From Streptomyces sp. NBC_01262 (lineage in GTDB: Bacteria > Actinomycetota > Actinomycetes > Streptomycetales > Streptomycetaceae), in NCBI RefSeq assembly GCF_036226365.1, contig NZ_CP108462.1, positions 620,001 to 684,000 on the forward strand: a stretch of 64,000 nucleotides of DNA, written 5' to 3'. The number at the start of each line of letters is the position of its first letter. Positions within the stretch are counted from its first letter, which is position 1. Position numbers and translations under genes: made by a program. Under the pieces are notes generated by a model that was given only the letters and a program-made list of their open reading frames with translations, did no database searches and had not been told where the DNA came from. Below are positions 16,273-25,373 of the stretch, in pieces.

Positions 16273-17705
16273 GAGGCCTCGTCGGGCGCGTAACCGAGGA
16301 TGCCCTTGATCTCCAGATAGTCGTGGAAGCCGAATTCGCCCCACTCGCGGCCGTTGCCGCTCTTCTTGTAGCCGCCGAACGGGCAGTTGAAGTCGAACCC
16401 GTCGTTGATCGCGACATAGCCCGCCCGGATGCGACGGGCGACGACACGGGCCTTGTCCAGGTCCGCACCGGCGACGTAGCCGGAGAGGCCGTACTCGGTG
16501 TCGTTCGCGATCTCGACGGCGTGGTCCACGCTGTCGTAGCCGAGGATCGTCAGCACGGGCCCGAAGATCTCCTCGCGGGCGATGGTCATGTCGTTGGTGA
16601 CCTCGGCGAAGACCGTGGGCTTGACGTAGTAGCCCTTCTCCAGCCCGTCGGGCCGTCCGGTGCCGCCGGCCACCAGCGTGGCGCCCTCGTCGATGCCCTG
16701 CCGGATCAGCGCCTGGATCTTGTCGAACTGGGAGAGCGAGACCACCGGGCCCAGCGCGAAGTCGCCGTGGGGGTCGCCCACGGTGACCCCGGCCGCGGTG
16801 TCGCGGGCGACGGCGATGGCTTCCTCCATACGCGCGCTGGGCACCAGCATGCGGGAGGGCGCGCTGCAGGTCTGTCCCGAGTTGCCCATCATGGTGGCGA
16901 CGCCCTTGCCGACGTTCTCGGCGAAGTCCTCGTCGTCGAGAACGATGTTCGGGCTCTTGCCGCCCAGTTCCTGGGTCACCCGCTTGACACTGGGCGCGGC
17001 GTTCCTGGCGATGTCGATGCCCGCACGCGTCGAGCCGGTGAAGGAGATCATGTCGACGTCGGGGTGGACGGAGAGCGGCACGCCCACGCCGGGGCCGTCG
17101 CCCTGGACGAGGTTGAACACACCGGCAGGAACGCCTGCGGCGTCAAGGATCTCGGCGAAGACCTGCCCGGTGAAGGGCGACCTCTCCGAGGGCTTGAGCA
17201 CCATGGTGCAGCCGGTCGCCAGCGCGGGGAAGACCTTCACGGCGATCTGGTTCATGGGCCAGTTCCACGGCGTGATCAGACCGCAGACGCCGATCGGCTC
17301 CTTGACCACCAGCGTGGCGCCACGCTGTTCCTCGAAGGAAAAGTCCTTGAGCACCGCGATGGCCGTGGTCAGGTGTCCGGCCCCGAGCCCCACCTGGAAG
17401 CCGTTGGCGAGCGCGGCCGGCGCGCCCATTTCCTCGGTCAGCGCGGCCGCGAGGTCGCCGGCGCGCTTCTGGTACACGTCCAGGACGTTCTGGAGTACCT
17501 CGGCCCGCTCCTCGGCACTGGTCGTGGACCAGCCGGCGAAGGCCCCCCGAGCGGCTGCGACCGCCTTGTCCACGTCGGCGGCGGAGCCGGCCGCAACCTT
17601 GCCGCACACCTCCTCGGTCGCGGGGTTCACGACGTCGAAGGTCTGAGACTGTGCCGGATCGATCCACCGGCCACCGATGTAGAACTTCAGGTATTCACGC
17701 ATCAT
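16269..17705 (-). CDS. NAD(P)-dependent aldehyde dehydrogenase
   Basis: A 478-residue aldehyde dehydrogenase superfamily member oxidising an aldehyde to an acid. It has the TPWNWPMNQIAVKVFPAL cofactor segment, the general-base Glu in TQELGGKSPNIVL, the nucleophilic Cys in GNSGQTCSAPSR, and EEIFGPVL and PFGGYKKSGNGREWG near the C-terminus. The start at 17705 overlaps the stop of the ThDP enzyme gene (ATGA). A ThDP enzyme followed directly by an aldehyde dehydrogenase suggests that the aldehyde released by the former is oxidised by the latter. Confidence 0.93.
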   Translation of the reverse strand: MMREYLKFYIGGRWIDPAQSQTFDVVNPATEEVCGKVAAGSAADVDKAVAAARGAFAGWSTTSAEERAEVLQNVLDVYQKRAGDLAAALTEEMGAPAALANGFQVGLGAGHLTTAIAVLKDFSFEEQRGATLVVKEPIGVCGLITPWNWPMNQIAVKVFPALATGCTMVLKPSERSPFTGQVFAEILDAAGVPAGVFNLVQGDGPGVGVPLSVHPDVDMISFTGSTRAGIDIARNAAPSVKRVTQELGGKSPNIVLDDEDFAENVGKGVATMMGNSGQTCSAPSRMLVPSARMEEAIAVARDTAAGVTVGDPHGDFALGPVVSLSQFDKIQALIRQGIDEGATLVAGGTGRPDGLEKGYYVKPTVFAEVTNDMTIAREEIFGPVLTILGYDSVDHAVEIANDTEYGLSGYVAGADLDKARVVARRIRAGYVAINDGFDFNCPFGGYKKSGNGREWGEFGFHDYLEIKGILGYAPDEAS

Positions 17706-19405
17706 TGCGTTCCTTCCGCGTACCAGGTCCGGAACTCGGCATAGCTGGGCATTTCCTCGGAGTTGGCCTTCGGATCGACGTCGACGTGGATGACCGCGGT
17801 CCTGCCGCTGGCGTAGGCACGCTTGATGGCGGGGGCGATGTCCTCGTCCCGTTCGACGTATTCGCCGTAGCACCCGAAGCCTTCGGCGACCTTGTCCAGG
17901 CGCGTGTTCTTGCTCCAGTGCACGCCTGTCTCCAGCGACCCCTGACCGAAGGTGCGCTTGTAGACACCCACTTCCAGGCCCCAGGCGTAGTCCACGGCCA
18001 CGACACAGACGAGCGGCAGGTTCAGGCGCGCGGCCGTTTCCAGTTCCGCGATGTGGAACTGGAAGGACGAGTCCCCGGTGATCAGCATCAGGGGACGCTT
18101 CCCGCCTTCGGCGACCGCGGCGCCGATGGCGTAGGGCAGCCCGGTGCCCAGGTGGCCGAAGTTCTGGTTCCACATCACGTCATGCGGCTTGGCCTGCGAG
18201 TAGGTCCAGCCGAAGATCGTGGTGGCGCCGCCGTCGCGGACCATGATGCCGTCGTCCGGGAAGGCGCTGGTCGCTTCGACGATCAGCCGCGCCGGGTGGA
18301 CGGGTGACATGCCGGAGGGGGCTGTCTTCGCCAGTTCCGCCAGCTGCGCCGCGTCCTGGTCGATCCAGCCCTGGAGCTGCGGTGTCGGGGTGCGGGGCGA
18401 GTCCTTGAGCGCGTCGACCAGCTGCGGGACGATCGCCCGCAGGTCACCCACCAGCGGCACGTCGATCGAACGGTTCACGCCGATCGCCTCGGGGTCCTGC
18501 TCGACGAGGATCCAGGAGCGGTTGGCCTCGTTCGGGACCCAGTGACGTCCTCGTCCGTAGTGGACGGGCTCGCCCAGCTCGGTGCCGATGGCCAGGCACA
18601 GGTCGGACCGCACCACCGCGTCGATCGCGGCCGCGGAGAAGCCGTAGGGGAAGGTGCGGTCCTCAAGTCCCTTGATGTACGAGGTGCCGCCCGAGGTCTG
18701 GATGACCGGGCAGGCCATCGCGTCGGCGAGCGCCCTGACCGACTCCGCGGCGCGGGAGGTGTGGACGCCGTGACCCACGAGCAGGATCGGCTGCTCGGCC
18801 GCACGGATCAGCCGCACGGCCTCGGCGATCCTGTCCGCGCCGGCCGTTTGGTTCACCAGGCGGTAGGCCTCGGGCGGCAACGCCGGTGGGACGTCGAGCT
18901 CTTCCTGGATCACATGGGAGGGGTACTCGATGTAGACCGGGCCCGGCGTGCCCGTCAGCGCCTTGCGCAGGCCCTCCCGGATGATCTCGTCGGTCTGGTC
19001 GGCGTACTCGATGCTGGCGGAGTACTTGACAGACGCCTCGAACAGAGCGGCCTGCTTCACGAACTGGATGCGGCCGCGGCGGACCCGCTGTTCGGTGATG
19101 CGTGCGCGCTGCCCGCCCAGGAAGATGACCGGCGAGTTCTCGACCTTGGCGCACATCATGGCACCGGCCAGGTTGGCGACCCCCGGGCCCAGCGTGCCGA
19201 TGCACACCGCGGCCTTTCCGGTCATCCGAGAGACCGCCTCCGCCATGAAGCCGGCCGACTCCTCGTGATGGGGGGACACCACGCTCCAGCCGCGCTCCTC
19301 GGCGAGGTGGAACATGTGGACGAAGTTCGGGTCGGGTATACCGAAGATCGTGTTGATGCCCTCGGCTTCGAAGAGCTGCAGGATGCGTTCATAGACTTTT
19401 GTCAC
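17702..19405 (-). CDS. ThDP-dependent lyase/decarboxylase (acetolactate synthase-like)
   Basis: A 567-residue thiamine-diphosphate enzyme with the three domains of the acetolactate synthase / benzoylformate decarboxylase / 2-hydroxyacyl-CoA lyase superfamily. The catalytic Glu is in SPHHEESAGFMAEA (residues 44-57), the LGPGVANLAGAM loop follows, and the cofactor motif is TGDSSFQFHIAELETAARLN. It starts at GTG 19405 after GGAGAA. Coupling to an aldehyde dehydrogenase favours an aldehyde-releasing decarboxylase or 2-hydroxyacyl-CoA lyase over a true acetolactate synthase, for which a regulatory subunit gene would be expected. Confidence 0.87.
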   Translation of the reverse strand: MTKVYERILQLFEAEGINTIFGIPDPNFVHMFHLAEERGWSVVSPHHEESAGFMAEAVSRMTGKAAVCIGTLGPGVANLAGAMMCAKVENSPVIFLGGQRARITEQRVRRGRIQFVKQAALFEASVKYSASIEYADQTDEIIREGLRKALTGTPGPVYIEYPSHVIQEELDVPPALPPEAYRLVNQTAGADRIAEAVRLIRAAEQPILLVGHGVHTSRAAESVRALADAMACPVIQTSGGTSYIKGLEDRTFPYGFSAAAIDAVVRSDLCLAIGTELGEPVHYGRGRHWVPNEANRSWILVEQDPEAIGVNRSIDVPLVGDLRAIVPQLVDALKDSPRTPTPQLQGWIDQDAAQLAELAKTAPSGMSPVHPARLIVEATSAFPDDGIMVRDGGATTIFGWTYSQAKPHDVMWNQNFGHLGTGLPYAIGAAVAEGGKRPLMLITGDSSFQFHIAELETAARLNLPLVCVVAVDYAWGLEVGVYKRTFGQGSLETGVHWSKNTRLDKVAEGFGCYGEYVERDEDIAPAIKRAYASGRTAVIHVDVDPKANSEEMPSYAEFRTWYAEGTQ

Positions 19406-19459
19406 GAAATTCTCCGGTTACGGTAAGTGAATGCGCGCCGACGGCAGGGACGGGGCTGC

Positions 19460-21286
19460 TCAGCCGTCCAGAGCGAGGCCCGCCATCTCGCCCGTGTCGC
19501 GCCATGCGTGCAGCAGTTCCTCAAGGGCGTAGAACCCGGGCCAGTAGGGGTCGCCGAGATGCGACCGGATCAGCTGCTCGCCCTCGTTGTTGTAGTAACC
19601 GGGCGTGCACTCGCGCTGGAAGTTGCTGTTGTCGAACGCGCTCGCCTTGATGGTCGCGCACCACTGCTCCTGCGCCTGCGCGGTGGGTTCCACGGTCGTG
19701 GCCCCGCGCGCCAGGGTCTCCTTGAGGATGTAGGCGATGTGGTCGGCCTGCTGCTCGAACATCGCCGTCGTGCTCGCGGTCACGCCGCCCTGGATGAACC
19801 CCATGAAGAACTGGTTGGGGAAGCCGTGGCTCATGGTGCCGTGCAGGGTGCGGTAGCCGTCGGCCCAGTGGTCGTAGAGCGACAGGCCGTCGCGGCCGGC
19901 GAACGGCTGGATGCCCAGGCGGCGGTCGAGGTCGGTGGTGATCTCGAAGCCGCTGGCGAAGATGATGCAGTCGACCTCGTGCTCGACGCCGTGGGCGATG
20001 ATGCCCTTCTCGGTGATGCGCTCGACGCCCTTGGTGTCCGACACGTCGACGAGGGTGACGTTCGGGCGGTTGAAGGCCGGCAGGTACTGGTCGTTGAAGC
20101 ACGGCCGCTTGCACAGGAAGCGGTAGTAGGGCTTCAGCGCCTCCGCTGTCCTCCTGTCCTTGACGACGGCGTCGACGCGCCCGCGCAGCCGCTCCATCAC
20201 CTGGTAGTCCTGGATCTCCCTGAGCTCCATGAACTTCGCGGGGTCCGCCAGCGAGGCCCAGCCGCCGGTGGCGTCCAGATGCGCCTGAAGGTTGCGGCTG
20301 ATCTCGGTCCAGCCGTCGCAGACCAGGTCCGGCTGGCCCGGACCGAAGGCCTCGAACGCGGCGGTGTGGAAGTTGCGCTGCCGCTCCTTCTGCCAGCCCG
20401 GCCGGAGCGTCTCCACCCACTCCGGATCGGTCGGCACGTCGCCGCGCTCGTCGATGGACGACGGGGTGCGCTGGAAGACGTACAGGTGCTGGGCGTCGCG
20501 GGCGAGGTGCGGGACGATCTGGACGCCGCTGGCTCCCGTGCCGATGACGGCGACCCGCTTGTCGGCGAGCTTGTCCAGCCCGCCGCTCATGTCGCCGCCA
20601 GTGTACGCGTAGTCCCAGCGAGCCGAGTGGAAGGTGTGCCCCTGGAAGTCGGTGATTCCGGGGATTCCGGGGAGCTTCGGCCGGTTGAACGGCCCCTGGG
20701 CCATGACGACGAAGCGGGCGCGGATCTCGTCGTCCCGGTTGGTGCGGATCAGCCAGCGCCTGGCCGAGCCGTCCCACTCCATGGAGCGGACCAGGGTGCT
20801 GAAGAGCGCCCTGTCGTAGAGGCCGAAGTGCTTCCCGATCCGCTGGCAGTGCTCGAAGACCTCGTCCCCGAAGGCGTACTTCTGCTTCGGCATGTAGCCG
20901 AGCTCTTCGAGCATCGGGAGGTAGCAGTAGCTGTCGGTGTCGACCTGGATGCCGGGGTAGCGGTTCCAGTACCAGGCGCCGCCGAAGTCGCCGGCCAGCT
21001 CGATGACCCGGAAGCTGGAGACGCCGGCCTGTCTGATGCGGGCCCCGGCGATGAGACCGCACAGGCCGCCGCCGAGGATCGCCACGTCGATGTCCTCGCG
21101 GATCGCGGGCCGGGGCACGACCGGCGTGTACGGATCGGCCTCGTAGTACTCCTCGAACTCGCCCTCGGCCTCGACGTACTGCTTCTGTCCCTCGGCGCGG
21201 ATGCGCTTGTCGCGCTCGGCCAGGTACTTCGTTCTGAGGGCGGCGTGGTCGGTCTCCGGCGTCTGCGTCGGTGCGCAATTGTGCAT
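19460..21286 (-). CDS. Baeyer-Villiger monooxygenase (class I flavoprotein)
   Basis: A 608-residue FAD/NADPH monooxygenase. The FAD motif is GGGLCG (residues 72-77) and the NADPH motif is GTGASG. The type I Baeyer-Villiger fingerprint F-x-G-x3-H-x3-W-D is complete at residues 214-225 (FQGHTFHSARWD). The N-terminal extension of about 60 residues before the first glycine motif is usual for the phenylacetone and steroid monooxygenase group of about 600 residues. It would insert oxygen next to a ketone, forming an ester or lactone. The beta-propeller protein in the same operon could open such a lactone. Confidence 0.92.
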   Translation of the reverse strand: MHNCAPTQTPETDHAALRTKYLAERDKRIRAEGQKQYVEAEGEFEEYYEADPYTPVVPRPAIREDIDVAILGGGLCGLIAGARIRQAGVSSFRVIELAGDFGGAWYWNRYPGIQVDTDSYCYLPMLEELGYMPKQKYAFGDEVFEHCQRIGKHFGLYDRALFSTLVRSMEWDGSARRWLIRTNRDDEIRARFVVMAQGPFNRPKLPGIPGITDFQGHTFHSARWDYAYTGGDMSGGLDKLADKRVAVIGTGASGVQIVPHLARDAQHLYVFQRTPSSIDERGDVPTDPEWVETLRPGWQKERQRNFHTAAFEAFGPGQPDLVCDGWTEISRNLQAHLDATGGWASLADPAKFMELREIQDYQVMERLRGRVDAVVKDRRTAEALKPYYRFLCKRPCFNDQYLPAFNRPNVTLVDVSDTKGVERITEKGIIAHGVEHEVDCIIFASGFEITTDLDRRLGIQPFAGRDGLSLYDHWADGYRTLHGTMSHGFPNQFFMGFIQGGVTASTTAMFEQQADHIAYILKETLARGATTVEPTAQAQEQWCATIKASAFDNSNFQRECTPGYYNNEGEQLIRSHLGDPYWPGFYALEELLHAWRDTGEMAGLALDG

Positions 21287-21320
21287 ACGAAGTCCTCGGC
21301 TCGGGGCTGTCGCTCGGTGG

Positions 21321-22715
21321 TCAGGTGAGGTCGCGCGGCGCGCCGGTACCCATGTACGTGGCCAGGTTGTGGTGCAGGTTCACGATGCTGCGCTCGCGGT
21401 ACGGGTTGGGCTTGGGGCCGGAGAAGCCGCGTGCCTTCATGCCCTGCTGGACGGCCGCCATGTTGGAGAAGTCCTGCGGCAGGACGGTCCGCCAGGCCGG
21501 GTCGCCCACCGGCGTGTACAGCCACTGCGTCTCCGGCTCCTGGCCGGGCGGGAAGAGCTCGTAGACGGCGGCCTCGAAAATGCACTTGTCGGGGTCGTAG
21601 CCGTAGGGCCGGGCGCTGTAGCAGAGCATGTTGTTCAGCGCGTGCCCGATCTGGAAGTTGGGGAAGATCTGCCAGGCGGTGCCGCTCCTGCCGATGTCCT
21701 CGGGGGCGACGGTCGGCCAGATCACGCCGCGGGCGGCGTCGTCGCGGCGGGCGGAGTCCAGCCAGTGCCTGAGCACCACGTCGGCGGGGGTGCCCTCCGG
21801 CAGTTCGTCGACCAGGCGGTTCGCGGCGTCGACGAGGGTCTGGGTGGTGTTGGTGTTGGCGTTCTCCCAGGTGAAGTTCTGCAGGTCGGCGGTGGAGACG
21901 CGGGGGTCGGCGCCGCTGCCCAGGCGCAGCTTCGCCTGGTTCTCGTCCAGGCCCTTGGGGGCGTCGTAGCCGATGTTGCTGTGCTTGCCCTGGGCCCTGG
22001 ACCAGCCGAGGAAGCTGCCGTAGGTCATGAACTCCGGGTGGGTCTGCTGGACGTGATAGGTCTCCATGAAGGCTTCGAGGGCGGTCTTCCAGTTGCAGTC
22101 GAAGACCAGCCAGCGCCGCCAGCGGAAGCGCATGTTCTGCAGCTGGAAGGGGTCGAGCAGGGTGGCGGCGGGTTCGAGGTAGTCCCGCAGGGGTTCGCAG
22201 TCCGGGTCCAGGTTGATCCAGATCCAGCCGCCCCAGGTGTCGGCCTTGACCTCCTTGAGGCGGATGGTGTTCTCGGTCAGCCCGCTCGGCCAGTCCTCCC
22301 CCAGGGCCACCCGGGTGCACTGGCCCTCCAGGTTGTACCGCCACCCGTGAAAGCCGCAGACGAACCCCCTGCGGCGGCCGCGGGCGTCCCGGGCGCCTGG
22401 CGGGGTGTCCACGAGCGGACGGCCCCGGTGCGAGCAGACGTTGTAGTAGGCGCGGATCGTGTCCGGCGCGGTGCGGACGACGATGAGCGAGTCGTCGAGG
22501 ATGTCGTAGGTGAGGAAGTCACCGACCTTGGCGAGTTCCTCGACACGGCCGGCCTGTTGCCACACCTTGGCCCACAGCTTGTCGCGTTCGGCCCGGGCGT
22601 ATTCCTCCGAGAGGTACGCCTCCACGCCGATGGTGAGCGGTTCCGACAGCGGCTCGGCGGTCGCGGAAACTGTGTCCTGAACTGGGTCCTGGATGTTTTC
22701 GACAGTTTCGCTCAT
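21321..22715 (-). CDS. Rieske non-heme iron oxygenase, alpha subunit
   Basis: A 464-residue ring-hydroxylating oxygenase large subunit. The Rieske cluster ligands are Cys94-x-His96 (CSHRG) and Cys120-x2-His123 (CGFHGW). His221 and His226 in METYHVQQTHPE are the mononuclear iron ligands. No small subunit, ferredoxin or reductase gene is in the operon, so electrons must come from elsewhere and the enzyme may be an alpha-only type. It would introduce a hydroxyl group or demethylate, making a substrate for the neighbouring SDR and Baeyer-Villiger enzymes. Confidence 0.92.
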   Translation of the reverse strand: MSETVENIQDPVQDTVSATAEPLSEPLTIGVEAYLSEEYARAERDKLWAKVWQQAGRVEELAKVGDFLTYDILDDSLIVVRTAPDTIRAYYNVCSHRGRPLVDTPPGARDARGRRRGFVCGFHGWRYNLEGQCTRVALGEDWPSGLTENTIRLKEVKADTWGGWIWINLDPDCEPLRDYLEPAATLLDPFQLQNMRFRWRRWLVFDCNWKTALEAFMETYHVQQTHPEFMTYGSFLGWSRAQGKHSNIGYDAPKGLDENQAKLRLGSGADPRVSTADLQNFTWENANTNTTQTLVDAANRLVDELPEGTPADVVLRHWLDSARRDDAARGVIWPTVAPEDIGRSGTAWQIFPNFQIGHALNNMLCYSARPYGYDPDKCIFEAAVYELFPPGQEPETQWLYTPVGDPAWRTVLPQDFSNMAAVQQGMKARGFSGPKPNPYRERSIVNLHHNLATYMGTGAPRDLT

Positions 22716-22737
22716 GACAATTTCTCCAACTACTGTG

Positions 22738-23589
22738 TCAGCGCGTTATGGCAGCGCGGAACGACTCGTCCTTCAGGAAGAGAGAGGTGTTGTCCGCGGC
22801 CAGGTGCGTCCATTTGAGGTTCAGGCCGCCGTCCACCAGAATCGTCTGCCCCGTGATGTAGGCCGACAGGTCGGACAGCAGGAAGAGCACCGCCCCCGCC
22901 TGTTCCTCCGGACGCCCGCGCCGGCCCATGGCGATGGCCCGGCGGTCGCGTTCGGTGTCCTCGTCGACGTAGGTCGCCGAGGCCGGGGTCTCGGTGACGC
23001 CGGGGGCGACGGCGTTCACCCGGATGCCGTCCACGGCCAGTTCGACCGCCATGGTGCGGGTGGCCGCCACCAGTGCCGCCTTTGCCGTGCCGTAGCCGAT
23101 GTGGAGCGGCGCGGTGTTCATGCCGCTGATCGAGGAGATCGAGACGATCGACCCGGGCCGGCGCCGCGACTTCAGCTCGGCGGCGACCGCCTGGCTCATG
23201 AAGAACATCGTTTCGAGGTTCTGGGTGAACAGCGCGCGCCAGTCCGCCCGGGTGACCCGGGTGGAGGGCATCCAGGTGGAGGGCGCGGCGCCGCCGGCGA
23301 CGTTGACGAGCCCGTACAGGTCGCCGTCGGCCTTGCGGACCTGCTCCATGACGGTCGCGATGCCCTCGTCGGTGGAGGCGTCGGCCGCGACCGGCACCAC
23401 GGGCAGGCCATCGGCCGCCAGGGGCGCGACGTGCTTGTCGAGGTTCTCCGGAGAGCGGCTCACCGCGATCACGGTCGCTCCGGCCCGGGCGGCCATGCGG
23501 GTCACCGTGGTGCCGATGCCGCCGCCGCCCGCGCCGGAGACGATGACGACGCGTCCGTCCAGCCTGAGGAAGTCCTGCTGGTGCTCCAT
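22738..23589 (-). CDS. SDR-family oxidoreductase
   Basis: A 283-residue classical SDR with SGAGGGGIGTTVTRMAARAG as the nucleotide-binding loop, NVAGG, the catalytic Ser in VSISSISG and YGTAKAAL as the Tyr-x3-Lys pair, ending ITGQTILVDGG plus a 30-residue tail. I take ATG 23589 as the start. A TTG four codons upstream overlaps the previous stop codon and is an alternative; neither has an ideal ribosome-binding site. It may oxidise a Rieske product alcohol to the ketone needed by the monooxygenase. Confidence 0.88.
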   Translation of the reverse strand: MEHQQDFLRLDGRVVIVSGAGGGGIGTTVTRMAARAGATVIAVSRSPENLDKHVAPLAADGLPVVPVAADASTDEGIATVMEQVRKADGDLYGLVNVAGGAAPSTWMPSTRVTRADWRALFTQNLETMFFMSQAVAAELKSRRRPGSIVSISSISGMNTAPLHIGYGTAKAALVAATRTMAVELAVDGIRVNAVAPGVTETPASATYVDEDTERDRRAIAMGRRGRPEEQAGAVLFLLSDLSAYITGQTILVDGGLNLKWTHLAADNTSLFLKDESFRAAITR

Positions 23590-23597
23590 GGCGCGGC

Positions 23598-25202
23598 TCA
23601 ACCTGCTTTACGCAATGCCAGGACGCTGCCCTCGGCGTCGGCGGAGACGTAGAGCGTGCCGTCCGGCCCGGCGGCGATGCCCGCGAAGGGTCCCTGGGGA
23701 CCGGAGAACGGCGGCAGTCCGCGCAGCGGCTTGGGGGTCACGCCGGGCGGGGCGCCTACCGGCAGGTCGCGGGCGAGGGTGTGCCGGGCCTTGGTGTCCA
23801 GGTCGAAGGCGATCAGGGACTTGGCTCCGACATCGACGATGTGGAGCAGGCCGTCGCGCACGAGGATCCCCTGCGGCTTGTCCAGGCCGTCCACCACCGT
23901 GTCGACGCCGGATGCGGTGACCTCGACGATCCGTCCGGCACCGGATTCGGAGACCAGGCAACTGCCGCCCGGACCGAACGCCACGCCGAGCGGCTCGTTC
24001 AGGCCGGCGGCCAGCTCCTCCACCTTGCCGGACCCGATGGACAGCACCCGGCCCGTGCCGAGTTCCGCCGCCACGACGGCCCCGCCCGGGGCAACGGCCA
24101 CGCCGTAGAGCTGGTCGAGCCCGTCGGCGAGCACCTCGCTCTCGCTGCTCGCGGGCCGGTAGCGCGAGACCTGGCCGCCGGAGGTGGTGACGATGAACTC
24201 GCCACCGCCGACGGCGGTCACACCGCGCAGGAAGCCCGGGTAGCCGGGGGTGAAGAGCATCCCCAGCGTCTCCAGCCCGGCGCCGGGGCGCAGGACGTAG
24301 AAGTACGTGCCGTCGGCGACATAGAGGTTCCCGTCGTCGCCCACGGTCAGGTCCAGCGGCCAGTTCAGACCGCCCGGCAGTGTCGTGCGGGTCTCGCCGT
24401 GCTTGAGGATCTCGGTGATCTCGCCGGTGAAGTTGGAGACGAACAGCCGGTCGCCGACGAACGTGCAGTTGTCGAGACCGGGGTTCAGGGTGGCCAGCAC
24501 CGTGCGCTCGCCGCTGCGGGGATCGATGCGCAGCACCTCGCCGGTGTGCACCTGGGTGGAGACGATCCAGCCCTCGGAGTCGAACTTCACCGAGTCGGGG
24601 ACGCCGAGGTCCCCCACGACGCGTTCCGGCTCGCCGCCGTCCGGATGGATCCGCCAGATGTCGTTGGTGCCCATCACCGGGTAGTAGAGGAGGCCGTCGG
24701 GTCCGACCTCCATGGCGTTGGGCATCGCCATGTTCTCCAGCAGCACGCGGGGGGCGCCGCCGTTCGGATCGAGCTCCATCAGGCGGCCGCCGATGCGGCA
24801 TTCGTTGATGAACAGGCGGTCCTGGTACACCGTGATGCCGTTCGCGCAGGGCAGGTCGTCGCGCAGCAGCCGCGTGACGCCGTCGGCGCCGCGCATACTG
24901 ACGCGTCCGTCCATGACCTCGGTGGCGTAGAGGTTGCCCCGGGAGTCGAAGGCCACGTCGTCGGGCGCGATGATCTCGCCGCCCTTGGCGCTGATGGTCT
25001 CCAGCGCGCCGGTCACGACGTCGAGCGCGCTGATCTGGCTGCCCGTCACCTGCGCCACGTAGACGCGGCCGTCCGGGCCGGTGCGCAGACCGTTCGCGCC
25101 GAACAGCCGGCTCGGCGGGGTGAGCCGTTCCAGGCTCCAGCCTTCGGCGAGGCCTATGGATGTGGCGCTGGTATAGCGCGCCCCTTGCGTCAGCATGGGC
25201 AT
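23598..25202 (-). CDS. SMP-30/gluconolactonase-like beta-propeller protein
   Basis: A 534-residue protein made of repeated beta-propeller blades such as GLRTGPDGRVYVAQV, DVAFDSRGNLYATEV, MEVGPDGLLYYPV and DLTVGDDGNLYVADG, running the whole length. The first half matches the SMP-30/lactonase type and the second half continues with further blades, so there may be two propellers. No signal peptide is evident. As first gene of the nine-gene operon, directly behind the long palindrome at 25223-25256, it could be a lactonase acting on the monooxygenase product. The start ATG has GAGAGG seven bases upstream. Confidence 0.8.
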   Translation of the reverse strand: MPMLTQGARYTSATSIGLAEGWSLERLTPPSRLFGANGLRTGPDGRVYVAQVTGSQISALDVVTGALETISAKGGEIIAPDDVAFDSRGNLYATEVMDGRVSMRGADGVTRLLRDDLPCANGITVYQDRLFINECRIGGRLMELDPNGGAPRVLLENMAMPNAMEVGPDGLLYYPVMGTNDIWRIHPDGGEPERVVGDLGVPDSVKFDSEGWIVSTQVHTGEVLRIDPRSGERTVLATLNPGLDNCTFVGDRLFVSNFTGEITEILKHGETRTTLPGGLNWPLDLTVGDDGNLYVADGTYFYVLRPGAGLETLGMLFTPGYPGFLRGVTAVGGGEFIVTTSGGQVSRYRPASSESEVLADGLDQLYGVAVAPGGAVVAAELGTGRVLSIGSGKVEELAAGLNEPLGVAFGPGGSCLVSESGAGRIVEVTASGVDTVVDGLDKPQGILVRDGLLHIVDVGAKSLIAFDLDTKARHTLARDLPVGAPPGVTPKPLRGLPPFSGPQGPFAGIAAGPDGTLYVSADAEGSVLALRKAG

Positions 25203-25222
25203 GCGTGCCTCTCTCAGTGCCG

Positions 25223-25256
25223 TACGGAAAGCGATACGTTTGTATCGCTTTCCGTA
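25223..25256. promoter_or_regulatory. Long palindromic operator (CGATAC-N4-GTATCG, site 2)
   Basis: A perfect inverted repeat with 15-bp arms (left arm TACGGAAAGCGATAC) and a 4-bp spacer GTTT lies 20 bp before the first gene of the oxygenase operon. Its core equals the palindrome at 77-92, and an extra GTATCG half-site partly overlaps the right end (25254-25259). The structure fits a TetR-type repressor that blocks the promoter. Confidence 0.72.
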
Positions 25257-25304
25257 TCGTCAGCACTCGTGGTGCGGCCTGGCTCCCGACCTCTGGAGAG
25301 TAAT

Positions 25305-25322
25305 GTTCTGATCTTTCAGAAC
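25305..25322. promoter_or_regulatory. Inverted repeat GTTCTGA-N4-TCAGAAC
   Basis: A perfect 7-bp-armed palindrome lies in the intergenic region between the sulfotransferase stop (25374) and the operon start (25202). It may be an upstream regulator site or part of a weak hairpin; no U-tract follows. Function is unknown. Confidence 0.35.
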
Positions 25323-25373
25323 GCAATACTCGTACTACGAAAACTTGATTCTCAGATCCGGGAGCCAGTGCCC

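Noticed and set aside
17702..19405. ThDP gene as a biosynthetic acetolactate synthase
   Set aside because: There is no regulatory subunit gene and the neighbours are catabolic; a lyase or decarboxylase feeding the aldehyde dehydrogenase fits better.
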